A DNA stretch of 34,408 bases from positions 1-34,408 of the forward strand of contig JAKOMP010000069.1 of NCBI GenBank assembly GCA_022241785.1, read 5' to 3'. The notes under the pieces are model-generated. The model did no database searches, was not told the origin of the DNA, and saw nothing but the letters and a program-made list of their open reading frames with translations. Positions 1 to 7,768 of the stretch are shown piece after piece. The position numbers and the translations under genes were made by a program. Origin of the DNA: Cyanocohniella sp. LLY. GTDB lineage: Bacteria > Cyanobacteriota > Cyanobacteriia > Cyanobacteriales > Nostocaceae. How positions within the stretch are numbered: the first letter of the stretch is position 1; every line of letters begins with the position of its first letter.

Positions 1-201
1 GCATCCCACTTTTTTGAATGTCATTGCGAACGCAACGAAGTGGAGTGTTCGCGTAGCGTGCCGGAGGCTCTAGCAATCGCATGGTTTTATTCTTAGTGCG
101 AGACTTTGCGATTGCTGAGTCGCAAAGCGACACGCTACGCGAACGTCGTTCCTCCTCGCAATGACATTTATTCTCTAGGTGCTAAATAAAAACTGGGATG
201 C
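1..201. mobile_element. Palindromic MITE with GCATCCCA-type terminal inverted repeats
   Basis: The first 13 bases (GCATCCCACTTTT) are the near-perfect reverse complement of 189-201 (AAAACTGGGATGC). Inside, the arms stay complementary over much of their length: TGTCATTGCGA at 20-30 pairs with TCGCAATGACA near 157-167, and GTTCGCGTAGCGTG pairs with CACGCTACGCGAAC. No reading frame is present, so this is a non-autonomous element. Its right edge falls exactly where recognisable cas12k coding sequence begins, which suggests insertion into that gene. The left flank lies outside the window, so neither a target-site duplication nor the true left edge can be checked. Confidence 0.75.
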
Positions 202-1403
202 ACCCAGATGCTATTCGCGCTCAAGCTACTAAAATTCTGCCGAAATATCTTGCTCAATCTGAACAAGATAATAATCATCAGACTCAGAGTCAAAACCAGA
301 AAAAGAGTAAAAAAAGTAAAACTAAAAACGAGAACTCTACATTATTTGATATTTTATTCAAAGCTTATGACAAAGCGAAAAATCCCCTTAATCGATGCGC
401 TCTTGCATATTTGCTCAAAAATAACTGTCAGGTCAGCCAACAAGAGGAAGACCCCAATCATTATGCTTTACGCCGCAGTAAGAAAGAGAAAGAAATTGAA
501 CGTCTTAAAAAGCAACTACAATCGAGAATACCTTGTGGTCGTGATTTGACAGGAAAAGAATGGCAACAAACTCTCATAACGGCAACATCATCTATTCCTG
601 AAAGTGACGATGAAGCTAATATTTGGCAGAAACTTCTTTTAAAAAAAGATATTTCACTCCCATTCCCAATTCGATTCAGAACCAACGAAGACCTAATTTT
701 GTCAAAAAATGAAAAAGGACGTATTTGTGTTAAATTCTCAGGTGAAGGATTGAATGATCACATCTTTGAAATCTACTGCGACAATAGACAAATTCATTGG
801 TTTCAAAGATTTTTAGAAGATCAGAGCATCAAACACAATAATAAAGACCAGCATTCATCTGCTCTGTTCACTTTACGCTCGGCAACTTTAGCGTGGCACG
901 AAAATAAAGAAAATCCAGGAAATGGACTTCCCTGGAATACTCATCGTTTAACTCTTTATTGCACTGTTGATATTCGCTTATGGACAAATGAAGGTACTCA
1001 ACAAGTAAAGCAAGAAAAAGTAGATGAAATTACTCAACAATTAGCCAACATGGAACAAAAAGGAAACCTCAATCAGAATCAGCCAAATTATGTCAAACGT
1101 CTGCAATCAACATTAAGTAAACTCAACAATCCTTACCCACGTCATAATCATGATCTGTATCAGGGTAAACCATCAATTCTCGTTGGTGTGAGTTTAGGTT
1201 TAGAAAAGCCTGCAACATTAGCTATTGTGGACAGTTCCACAAATGAAGTTCTTGCATATCGTAGTGTTAAACAGCTACTTGGTGATAATTACAAGTTACT
1301 AAACCGCCAGCGACAGCAACAGCAACGTCATTCTCATGAACGCCACAAAGCTCAAAAAAGCAATACACCAAATAAGTTATCAGAATCTGAGTTAGGAAAG
1401 TAC
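202..1403 (+). pseudogene. cas12k: Truncated Cas12k (type V-K CAST effector) pseudogene
   Basis: The frame opened by the ATG at 198 encodes about 400 residues that match, from memory, the middle of Cas12k from Scytonema hofmanni CAST (about 640 aa). Landmarks are KGRDLTG-like, SLPFPIRFRTNEDLI, NRQIHWFQRFLEDQ, LTLYCTVDIRLWT, VGVSLGLEKPATLAIVD and VLAYRSVKQLLGDNYKLLNR. The GVSLGLEKP segment is the RuvC-I strand, which lacks the catalytic Asp, as is characteristic of Cas12k: RNA-guided DNA binding without cleavage. Roughly the first 120 residues are missing, with a MITE at that break. Homology stops near 1403, losing about 120 C-terminal residues; the open frame then runs on through the antisense of a tRNA gene to a stop at 1524-1526. 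No tnsB, tnsC, tniQ, tracrRNA or CRISPR array is visible, so this is a dead relic. The internal frame is still open, which suggests recent decay. Confidence 0.88.
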
Positions 1404-1433
1404 AGAAATTCTCTGAGTTTACTAGTCCCAAAA

Positions 1434-1505
1434 AGCCAGCAGTCGGATTTGAACCGACGACCTTCCGATTACAAGTCGGATGCACTACCACTGTGCTATG
1501 CTGGC
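1434..1505 (-). tRNA. trnT-UGU: tRNA-Thr(UGU)
   Basis: The reverse complement folds into a 72-nt cloverleaf: acceptor stem GCCAGCA/TGCTGGC, D arm GCAC-AGTGGTA-GTGC, anticodon stem TCCGA/TCGGA with loop CTTGTAA giving anticodon TGT (Thr, ACA codons), and T arm GTCGG-TTCAAAT-CCGAC. The discriminator is U, and the 3' CCA is not encoded. All stems are fully paired, so the gene should be functional despite lying against the cas12k relic. A good promoter sits upstream on the same strand. Confidence 0.96.
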
Positions 1506-1543
1506 GGTTATGGCTGTTATTTTTAAGCACCAACCGATTTTCA

Positions 1544-1571
1544 ATTTTAACATAAATAATTGACTTGTCAA
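1544..1571 (-). promoter_or_regulatory. Sigma70-type promoter of tRNA-Thr
   Basis: Reading the minus strand, a consensus -35 box TTGACA (1571-1566) is followed after 16 bp by TAAAAT (1549-1544) as -10. Transcription would start near 1537, about 30 nt before the tRNA 5' end at 1505. Confidence 0.6.
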
Positions 1572-1747
1572 CAGCCAAGGGCAAAAAATGCGGGATATTG
1601 TTGCCTAGGAACCCGTGGATGGTTGAGTCAGTACTACCAGGGCGCTAAATCCGAGAAAATTAGTGATTTTAATTACTGGTAAAGTTGCTAAATTAATATG
1701 CATAGCAAAAGCTAATTCAAATCCTGGGCTAGACGCAAAAATCTCTC

Positions 1748-1774
1748 ATACAGAGTAAAAACTGTATTTTTTTT
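1748..1774 (+). terminator. Terminator-like hairpin upstream of argF
   Basis: ATACAG (1748-1753) pairs with CTGTAT (1762-1767) around an 8-nt loop, followed directly by a run of T to 1774. The stem is AT-rich and short. It lies 55 bp before the argF start, so it could stop read-through from upstream or act in the argF leader. Confidence 0.4.
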
Positions 1775-1829
1775 GAAAGGGCTAGGTAAAGGAACAGAAG
1801 TCTATCATTGTTCTTTACAAATCACAAGC

Positions 1830-2750
1830 ATGGCAGCGTTGATAGGACGAGATTTATTAGGTTTGGCTGACCTCAGTCCAACGGAACTTCAAGAAATCTT
1901 GCAATTAGCAACTCAACTCAAATCAGAACAGTTGAAATTACATTGCAATAAGGTATTGGGTTTGTTGTTCTCTAAAGCTTCTACTCGCACACGAGTCAGT
2001 TTTACTGTGGCAATGTACCAACTGGGTGGACAGGTAATTGACCTCAATCCGAATGTCACTCAAGTTAGTCGAGGGGAACCTTTGCAGGATACAGCGCGGG
2101 TATTGGATAGATATTTAGATATTTTGGCAATTCGCACTTTTGCACAGCAGGAGTTACAAACTTTCGCTCACTATGCTAAAAGTCCTGTAATTAATGCACT
2201 GACCGATTTAGAACATCCCTGTCAGGTTTTAGCGGATTTATTGACAATTCAAGAATGCTTTGGCACTTTAGCTGGCTTAACTTTGACCTACGTAGGCGAT
2301 GGCAATAATGTGGCTAATTCCCTAATGTTAGGCTGTGCTTTAGTGGGAATGAATGTGAAAATTGCGATCCCTAATGGATATGAACCGGATGCTGGCATTG
2401 TAGAACAAGCAAGAAAAATTGCTAACAATAAAACCGAAGTTTTCCTGACTCATGATCCAGAATTAGCAGCTAAGGGATCTGCTGTACTTTATACCGATGT
2501 TTGGGCAAGTATGGGCCAAGAAACAGAAGCAGGCGATCGCTTGCCGATTTTCCAACCCTACCAAATTTCTGAACAGTTATTAAGTCTTGCTGATCCAGAG
2601 GCAATTGTTTTACACTGCTTACCAGCCCATCGTGGTGAAGAAATTACTGAAGCAGTTATAGAAGGTTCTCAGTCACGAGTTTGGCAACAAGCGGAAAATC
2701 GCTTACACGCCCAAAAAGCCTTGCTTGCTAGTATTTTAGGGGCAGAGTAA
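1830..2750 (+). CDS. argF: Ornithine carbamoyltransferase
   Basis: This enzyme makes citrulline from ornithine and carbamoyl phosphate in arginine biosynthesis. The carbamoyl-phosphate loop SKASTRTRVSF, the EHPCQVLADLL motif, and the ornithine-binding DVWASMGQE and HCLPAHRGEEI motifs are all present; the Cys in HCLP is the usual active-site residue. I chose the ATG at 1830 (protein starting MAALIGRDLLGLADLS, 306 aa, normal for the family) rather than the in-frame TTG at 1773, which would add 19 residues not expected in OTCases and would sit right after a T-run. lexA follows about 130 bp downstream, an order I recall from Nostoc/Anabaena genomes. A hairpin terminator candidate follows the stop codon. 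Confidence 0.96.
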   Translation: MAALIGRDLLGLADLSPTELQEILQLATQLKSEQLKLHCNKVLGLLFSKASTRTRVSFTVAMYQLGGQVIDLNPNVTQVSRGEPLQDTARVLDRYLDILAIRTFAQQELQTFAHYAKSPVINALTDLEHPCQVLADLLTIQECFGTLAGLTLTYVGDGNNVANSLMLGCALVGMNVKIAIPNGYEPDAGIVEQARKIANNKTEVFLTHDPELAAKGSAVLYTDVWASMGQETEAGDRLPIFQPYQISEQLLSLADPEAIVLHCLPAHRGEEITEAVIEGSQSRVWQQAENRLHAQKALLASILGAE

Positions 2751-2760
2751 AAATTCCCAG

Positions 2761-2797
2761 GGCAAAAGTAATGAGAATAGTCTTTCTTTTGCCTTTC
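2761..2797 (+). terminator. Probable argF terminator
   Basis: GGCAAAAG (2761-2768) pairs with CTTTTGCC (2786-2793) around a 17-nt loop, 10 bp after the argF stop. Pyrimidine-rich sequence with a TTTTT run follows shortly after. Confidence 0.45.
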
Positions 2798-2815
2798 ATC
2801 TTTTTACTTGATATC

Positions 2816-2844
2816 TTGTTATTCGGGATTTTTTGTAGTACTAA
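2816..2844 (+). promoter_or_regulatory. Candidate lexA promoter
   Basis: TTGTTA (2816-2821) and TACTAA (2839-2844) are separated by 17 bp, a plausible -35/-10 pair. The -10 overlaps the LexA operator, as expected for an autoregulated repressor gene. Confidence 0.4.
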
Positions 2845-2850
2845 TGTTCT
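2837..2850 (+). promoter_or_regulatory. LexA operator (SOS-type box)
   Basis: AGTACTAATGTTCT fits the cyanobacterial LexA consensus RGTAC-N3-DGTWCB (quoted from memory) at every position. It lies 32 bp before the lexA start codon and overlaps the candidate -10 box, which supports autorepression. Confidence 0.8.
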
Positions 2851-2882
2851 AGAGACATTTTTATTTACTTCCCGATAAATTT

Positions 2883-3485
2883 ATGGAACGTCTAACAGAA
2901 GCTCAACAAGAACTTTATGATTGGTTGGTAGAATACATCCGCATTCATCAACATTCGCCTTCAATTCGGCAAATGATGCAAGCGATGAATTTAAAATCAC
3001 CTGCACCGATTCAAAGTCGTTTAGATCATTTACGTACCAAAGGATATATTGACTGGAATGAAGGCAAAGCACGAACAATTCGGATTTTGCATTCTGTTAA
3101 GCAAGGTATTCCAATTTTAGGCACAATCGCTGCTGGTGGTTTAATAGAACCCTTTACCGAAGCTGTAGATCATTTAGACTTTTCTAGTATTTCGTTACCT
3201 CTCCAAAGCTACGCTTTACGAGTAACTGGCGATAGCATGATTGAAGATTTAATTGCCGATGGAGATTTGGTATTTCTGCGTCCAGTAGTAGAACCAGATC
3301 AGTTGAAAAATGGTACCATCGTCGCGGCTAGAGTTGATGGCTACGGTACTACATTAAAACGTTTTTATCGCCAGGGCGATCGCGTTACCCTCAAACCTGC
3401 TAATCCTAAGTACAATCCCATTGAAGTCCTGGCAATGCAGGTGGAGGTGCAGGGTTCTCTGGTTGGGGTTTGGCGCGGTTATTAA
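2883..3485 (+). CDS. lexA: LexA repressor
   Basis: LexA represses damage-inducible genes and, in classical systems, cuts itself when activated by RecA. The 200-aa protein has an N-terminal winged-helix DNA-binding domain (about 1-70: LTEAQQELYDWL, HSPSIRQMMQAM) and a C-terminal S24 peptidase fold. The scissile Ala84-Gly85 (GTIAAGG), nucleophile Ser118 (GDSMIE) and general-base Lys159 (TTLKRF) are all present, so autocleavage should be possible. This differs from some cyanobacteria, such as Synechocystis, whose LexA has lost key residues (from memory). The start ATG follows the operator by 32 bp. A helicase gene begins 49 bp after the stop codon, possibly in the same transcript. Confidence 0.95.
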   Translation: MERLTEAQQELYDWLVEYIRIHQHSPSIRQMMQAMNLKSPAPIQSRLDHLRTKGYIDWNEGKARTIRILHSVKQGIPILGTIAAGGLIEPFTEAVDHLDFSSISLPLQSYALRVTGDSMIEDLIADGDLVFLRPVVEPDQLKNGTIVAARVDGYGTTLKRFYRQGDRVTLKPANPKYNPIEVLAMQVEVQGSLVGVWRGY

Positions 3486-3486
3486 T

Positions 3487-3527
3487 TGGGAGTAGGGAAT
3501 GGGGAGTAGGGAGTAGGGAATGGGGAA
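3487..3527. repeat. Tandem GGGGAGTAGGGA-type short repeat
   Basis: Short units of GGGAGTAGGGAATGG type are repeated between lexA and the helicase gene. Such short tandem repeats are common between genes in Nostocales. It overlaps no coding sequence here. Confidence 0.8.
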
Positions 3528-3534
3528 ATAATCA

Positions 3535-5010
3535 ATGACTAATTATCTGGTGCAGCAACAACCTACTTTTAGGCTGAAATTTCCATTTGTTAGGGAAGGT
3601 AGGGGTAGTTATCAGACTCGTCAGCCATTACCAGGATGCCCCATTATGCCTGCATCTCTGCAACTACGGCAGTATCAGCGACAGGCTATTACTAGCTGGT
3701 TTGCCAACAATGGCAGAGGTACGCTGAAAATGGCTACTGGTAGTGGTAAAACCATTACAGCATTAGCGATCACCTGTGAATTATATCAGCAGATTAATTT
3801 ACAAGTGTTGTTGGTGGTGTGTCCCTATCGTCATCTGGTGACGCAATGGGCGCGAGAATGTGCAAAATTTAACTTACAGCCTATCTTGGCTTTTGAGAAT
3901 TTACGCACTTGGCAAAGTCAACTGTCTACGCAACTTTATAATCTGCGTTCCGGTTCTCAAAACTTTGTTACGGTAATTACTACCAACTCGACATTAATTG
4001 GTGATGGTTTCCAGTCTCAACTCAAGTATTTTCCCCCCAAGACTTTAATTATTGGTGATGAGGCCCATAATTTAGGCGCACCAAAGTTAGAGGAAAATTT
4101 ACCGCGCAGTGTCGGGTTACGGCTGGCTTTATCGGCGACACCAGAAAGATATTTTGATGATTACGGTACGCAATCGTTATTGGATTATTTTGGCCCGGTG
4201 CTTCAGCCAGAGTTTACCTTGAGGGATGCCATCGCCCAAGGTGCTTTAGTACATTATTTGTATTATCCGATACTTGTAGAATTAACAGAGGCAGAAAGTA
4301 TTGCTTATTTAAAGTTGACTAAAAAAATCGGGCGATCGCTACTATATCGAGAACGAGAAAATAAAGCAGCCGAAAACTTTGAAGACAACGAAGATTTAAA
4401 ACCTTTACTCATGCAACGCGCTAGATTAATTGGTGCAGCGGCAAATAAATTAACTGCTTTACGAGATTTAATGGCGACTCGCCGGGAAACTACTCACACT
4501 CTTTTTTATTGTAGTGATGGTTCTCAAGAAGCGGGACAGCGTTCTTCGTTACATCAACTCAAAGCCGTTGCCCAAATTTTAGGAGTAGAACTAGGATATA
4601 GGGTAAGTACCTACACTGCACATACGTCTTTACAAGAACGTGAAAATCTACGTCGTCAATTTGAAAGTGGCGACTTGCAAGGTTTAGTGGCTATTCGCTG
4701 TTTAGATGAAGGTGTTGATATTCCCGCCATTAAAACTGCGGTGATTTTATCCAGTTCGGGAAATCCTCGCCAATTTATTCAGCGTCGAGGGCGAGTTTTA
4801 CGCCCGCACATTGGTAAGGAACGCGCCACGATTTTTGACATGATTGTTTTGCCGCCAGATTTAGATCGAGAAACCATAGAAGTGGAACGCAACTTATTAA
4901 AAAAAGAGTTGCGCCGTTTTGTGGAGTTTGCTGATTTAGCTGACAACGCCGGTGAAGCCAGAATTAAATTGCTGGATTTACAAAAGCGTTATGGATTATT
5001 GGATATATAG
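3535..5010 (+). CDS. SF2 DEAH-box helicase, possibly Dnd-linked
   Basis: This is a 491-aa superfamily 2 helicase/translocase. Visible motifs are a Q-like LRQYQRQAI, Walker A ATGSGKT (about 67-73), DEAH (175-178), SAT (about residue 201), and in the second RecA-like domain LDEGVDIPAIK and the motif VI arginines QRRGRVLRP (about 416-423). The architecture resembles type III restriction/Rad25-like helicases. Cyanobacterial proteins of this kind have been annotated as phosphorothioation-system restriction proteins (recalled, not checked), which fits the DndD-like gene 0.7 kb downstream. No nuclease domain is obvious in the sequence. It follows lexA closely on the same strand, so it may be damage-inducible. 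General helicase activity is well supported; the specific role is inference. Confidence 0.8.
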   Translation: MTNYLVQQQPTFRLKFPFVREGRGSYQTRQPLPGCPIMPASLQLRQYQRQAITSWFANNGRGTLKMATGSGKTITALAITCELYQQINLQVLLVVCPYRHLVTQWARECAKFNLQPILAFENLRTWQSQLSTQLYNLRSGSQNFVTVITTNSTLIGDGFQSQLKYFPPKTLIIGDEAHNLGAPKLEENLPRSVGLRLALSATPERYFDDYGTQSLLDYFGPVLQPEFTLRDAIAQGALVHYLYYPILVELTEAESIAYLKLTKKIGRSLLYRERENKAAENFEDNEDLKPLLMQRARLIGAAANKLTALRDLMATRRETTHTLFYCSDGSQEAGQRSSLHQLKAVAQILGVELGYRVSTYTAHTSLQERENLRRQFESGDLQGLVAIRCLDEGVDIPAIKTAVILSSSGNPRQFIQRRGRVLRPHIGKERATIFDMIVLPPDLDRETIEVERNLLKKELRRFVEFADLADNAGEARIKLLDLQKRYGLLDI

Positions 5011-5525
5011 CAAATTAGCCTTCGTTTTATCTTTATGGAAGTCTTTCACAGTTCTCAGCGAAGATGCATCTTTTTATTTGGACTGATGGGTTGACTGGTT
5101 TGGCAATATGAGGCTTTATCCTCTGGTCAGCACTAATCCTCAAGCCGTGGCAGCGAAAAGCTAGTCCAACCGACACTTTACGATGACGCGATCGCTCTAA
5201 TTTTAATAATTTTAGAAGAAGGATTTTACTGAATTGGTATTTCTGTTGTTAATTTAGCATATCTAGTCTGGGAGAGCCATAATTATAAGCTTTATAATGT
5301 AACATATCTTATTTTAAAAATTTGGATTATGTCCGATTATAATAAATTCATTACTTTTAATTTATCAAAAACTTATTACAAAATAAAGCTAATTTACAAA
5401 ATATTTTATGTAATTCGCAACTAAAGTTGACCCAATAATCAAGATAATTCTGATAGTAACTTTACTGATGCGATCGCAGCGTTAGAGACGGCTAAAATAG
5501 AAAGAAAACTTATTTACAAGCCGCA
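5011..5525. other. Intergenic region without a recognisable gene
   Basis: These 515 bp between the helicase gene and the small dndD-linked ORF become very AT-rich after 5220. I found no open frame resembling DndB, DndC or DndE. The left part holds a possible structured element (5078-5169, listed separately). A GCGATCGC site lies in each of the two halves. Confidence 0.6.
5078..5169 (+). ncRNA. Possible structured RNA element, unassigned
   Basis: TTGGACT (5078-5084) and AGTCCAA (5163-5169) are perfectly complementary and would close a 92-nt structure. Inside is a small GAGG-CTTTAT-CCTC hairpin and a GC-rich AGCCGTGGCAGCG tract that contrasts with the AT-rich surroundings. It fits no tRNA or riboswitch that I recognise. 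Strand is assumed from the neighbours. Confidence 0.25.
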
Positions 5526-5699
5526 ATGTCACAAGAGGCAAATATCGATGATGTGCAAGAACCAATTACCAGCGCACCGCCGGAAGTACGACAAATTATT
5601 GAGCGGGTATGGAAGTTAGAGAAAAGCAGAATAGACAAAAAAAGCAAAGGTCATATTAACGATGATATTTTGAATATTGTCAAGGAAGAGGTGCGATGA
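5526..5699 (+). CDS. 57-aa hypothetical protein coupled to the DndD-like gene
   Basis: The frame starts MSQEANIDDVQEP and ends IVKEEVR, with its TGA overlapping the next ATG as ATGA (5696-5699), so translation is very probably coupled. The protein is highly charged and mostly helical in appearance, with no Cys and no membrane segment. I recognise no family; it is too short and unlike DndE. A co-translated partner of the SMC-like ATPase, for example a small adaptor or antitoxin-like subunit, is a reasonable guess only. Confidence 0.7.
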   Translation: MSQEANIDDVQEPITSAPPEVRQIIERVWKLEKSRIDKKSKGHINDDILNIVKEEVR

Positions 5700-7768
5700 A
5701 GCTAACTTCAATTAAGCTGTGTAATTTTCGCTCCTTTTATGGCACCACACCAGAGATTATCTTGGCTGTGGGAGATATTCTCAATACCACAATTATTCAT
5801 GGCAATAATGGTGCAGGAAAAACCAGTCTTCTAAATGCCTTTACATGGGTATTATACGAAAAATTTAGTGCTGCTTTTGCCTCTACAGAACAGCTAGTTA
5901 ATAAGCGGTCAATTGCTGAAGCTCAAACAGGTCAAGCCGTAGAATGTTGGGTAGAAGTTGGCTGGGAACATGAAGGGAAACGCTACCGAGTACAACGTTC
6001 TTGTCGGGGTTACAAAAATCCCAATGATTTTACAACGGGCAAAACTCAATTACGCATGTGGGTAGGTGGAGATGATGGCAAATGGTATTTACCACCTCAA
6101 TTACCAGAAGATATAATTAATCAAATTTTACCTGCCAGTTTGCATCAATATTTTTTCTTCGATGGTGAACGCATTGAAGAAATAGTGCGTTCTGATAAAA
6201 AAGCGGAAATTGCCGAAGCGACCAAAATTTTCTTGGGCGTAGAAGTAATTGACCGTTCCATTAGACATCTGGGAGAAGCTAAAAAAAGTCTGGAAACTGA
6301 GTTGAAGGCTATTGGTGACGCAGAAACAAAACAACTTTTACGGCAACAAGAAAAAATAGAATCGGAAAGTGAACGTATTACTAAACGCCAAACCGAAATT
6401 CAACAAGAGCTAGAATATCAACAAACCTTTAAAAAAGAAACAATTCATCGCTTACAAGAACTAATTGCTGCCAAGGAAGTACAAGAAAGATGGCAAAATT
6501 TAGAAGCTCAAAAGACTGCAAATCAGGAAGAATATAAAAAAACTAAAGCAGCGCTGAAGAAGTTAATCTCTGCACAGGCTTATACAGTATTGTTATCGGA
6601 AACTACAGGCCAATTTCGGGAAATAATTGATGAGTTGAAGCAGCGAGGTGAGTTAACTTCGGGAATTTCGCGGGAATTTGTCACTGAATTATTGCAATCC
6701 CAACGTTGCATTTGTGGTGCAGACTTAAACGTGGGAACTCATTTCCATACAAACGTGACAACTTGGTTAAATAGAGCTAGTTCTTCCACCGTGGAAGAAA
6801 TAGCTATTCGTATGAGCGCGCAAGTAGATGAAATTGACAAGCAAGCCGTAGGCTTTTGGCAAGCTGTAGATAGAGAACAAGCCAGAATTAATCAATTAAG
6901 ACAAACAATATCCCAAGTTGAAGGTGAACTAGATAATCTTCAGGAAAGACTGCGAAAAGATGCCAATGAAGAAATTAGCAGCTTGCAAAAACGTTTAGAC
7001 GAAATTGAAACTAAAATTGATGAATTAAACAGAGAACAAGGCGCCAATCAGCAGCAACTTGTCCACTTAAAAGGCGAAATTGATGCTGTGGGTAAACAAA
7101 TCGCCAAACAAAAATTGAATGAAGAAAGACAAACATTAGCACAGCGACGAATTAACGCCACTCAAGATGCCATTGAACGACTAACAGAAGTTAAAAATCG
7201 CCAAGAAAAACAATTTCGTCTGCAACTAGAAAAGCGGGTACAAGAAATATTTACAGAAATTTCTTTTGCACCCTATATTCCCAAAATTAGCGAAAAATAT
7301 GAATTGACACTAGTAGAACATACATCTGGTATAGAAGCACCCGTTGCAGCTTCCACAGGAGAAAACCAAATTCTTAGTTTATCCTTTATTGCCAGCATTA
7401 TAGATAAGGTGCGGGAGTGGAGTGAAAAGCGCAAAATGATGATGCTTCCCGACAGCAGCACTTTCCCCATTGTCATGGACTCGCCATTTGGTAGTTTGGA
7501 TGAAATTTCTCGACGGCACATAGCCGGGACAATTCCCAAATTAGCCAATCAGTTAATAGTATTAGTTACTAAGACTCAGTGGCGGGGTGAAGTAGCGACA
7601 GAGATGGCAGACAGAATTGGTAGGGAATATGTATTGACCTACTACTCATCTAAGCCAGATTGTGAACAAGATGATATTGAGTTAGAGGGAGAAAGATATC
7701 CTTTGGTGAAACAAAGTCCCAATGAGTTTGAGTATACCGAGATTATGGAAGTGGAACTTCAAGTTTGA
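5696..7768 (+). CDS. DndD-like SMC/Rad50-type ATPase
   Basis: The 690-aa protein has the split ABC-ATPase layout of SMC, Rad50 and DndD. Walker A is GNNGAGKTS (36-44); two long coiled-coil arms (about 190-320 and 380-520, rich in Glu, Lys and Gln) flank a hinge with CIC at 338-340; the signature STGENQILSLSF and Walker B MDSPFGSLDE (about 594-603) follow. FFFDGERIEEI near residue 155 is typical of DndD, the ATPase of the DNA phosphorothioation system, and the length fits that family. No dndB, dndC or dndE lies in the window, so the modification function is not established. A RecF/Rad50-like repair ATPase or a stand-alone defence ATPase is an alternative. A 57-aa gene is translationally coupled upstream. 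Confidence 0.78.
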   Translation: MKLTSIKLCNFRSFYGTTPEIILAVGDILNTTIIHGNNGAGKTSLLNAFTWVLYEKFSAAFASTEQLVNKRSIAEAQTGQAVECWVEVGWEHEGKRYRVQRSCRGYKNPNDFTTGKTQLRMWVGGDDGKWYLPPQLPEDIINQILPASLHQYFFFDGERIEEIVRSDKKAEIAEATKIFLGVEVIDRSIRHLGEAKKSLETELKAIGDAETKQLLRQQEKIESESERITKRQTEIQQELEYQQTFKKETIHRLQELIAAKEVQERWQNLEAQKTANQEEYKKTKAALKKLISAQAYTVLLSETTGQFREIIDELKQRGELTSGISREFVTELLQSQRCICGADLNVGTHFHTNVTTWLNRASSSTVEEIAIRMSAQVDEIDKQAVGFWQAVDREQARINQLRQTISQVEGELDNLQERLRKDANEEISSLQKRLDEIETKIDELNREQGANQQQLVHLKGEIDAVGKQIAKQKLNEERQTLAQRRINATQDAIERLTEVKNRQEKQFRLQLEKRVQEIFTEISFAPYIPKISEKYELTLVEHTSGIEAPVAASTGENQILSLSFIASIIDKVREWSEKRKMMMLPDSSTFPIVMDSPFGSLDEISRRHIAGTIPKLANQLIVLVTKTQWRGEVATEMADRIGREYVLTYYSSKPDCEQDDIELEGERYPLVKQSPNEFEYTEIMEVELQV

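Noticed and set aside
1404-1526. C-terminal 40 residues of the cas12k open frame
   Set aside because: They are the antisense of the tRNA-Thr gene and its flank, not Cas12k sequence.
1267-1584. Minus-strand ORF over the tRNA
   Set aside because: It runs across the tRNA-Thr gene and opposite cas12k; a chance frame.
1773-1829. Longer argF start at TTG
   Set aside because: The 19 added residues do not resemble OTCase N-termini; the ATG at 1830 fits the family.
5078-5169. tRNA or known riboswitch in the structured element
   Set aside because: No T-loop, anticodon arm or conserved riboswitch core could be fitted.
5011-5525. Hidden dndC or dndE remnant upstream of the DndD-like gene
   Set aside because: No frame in this gap shows PAPS-reductase-like or DndE-like motifs.
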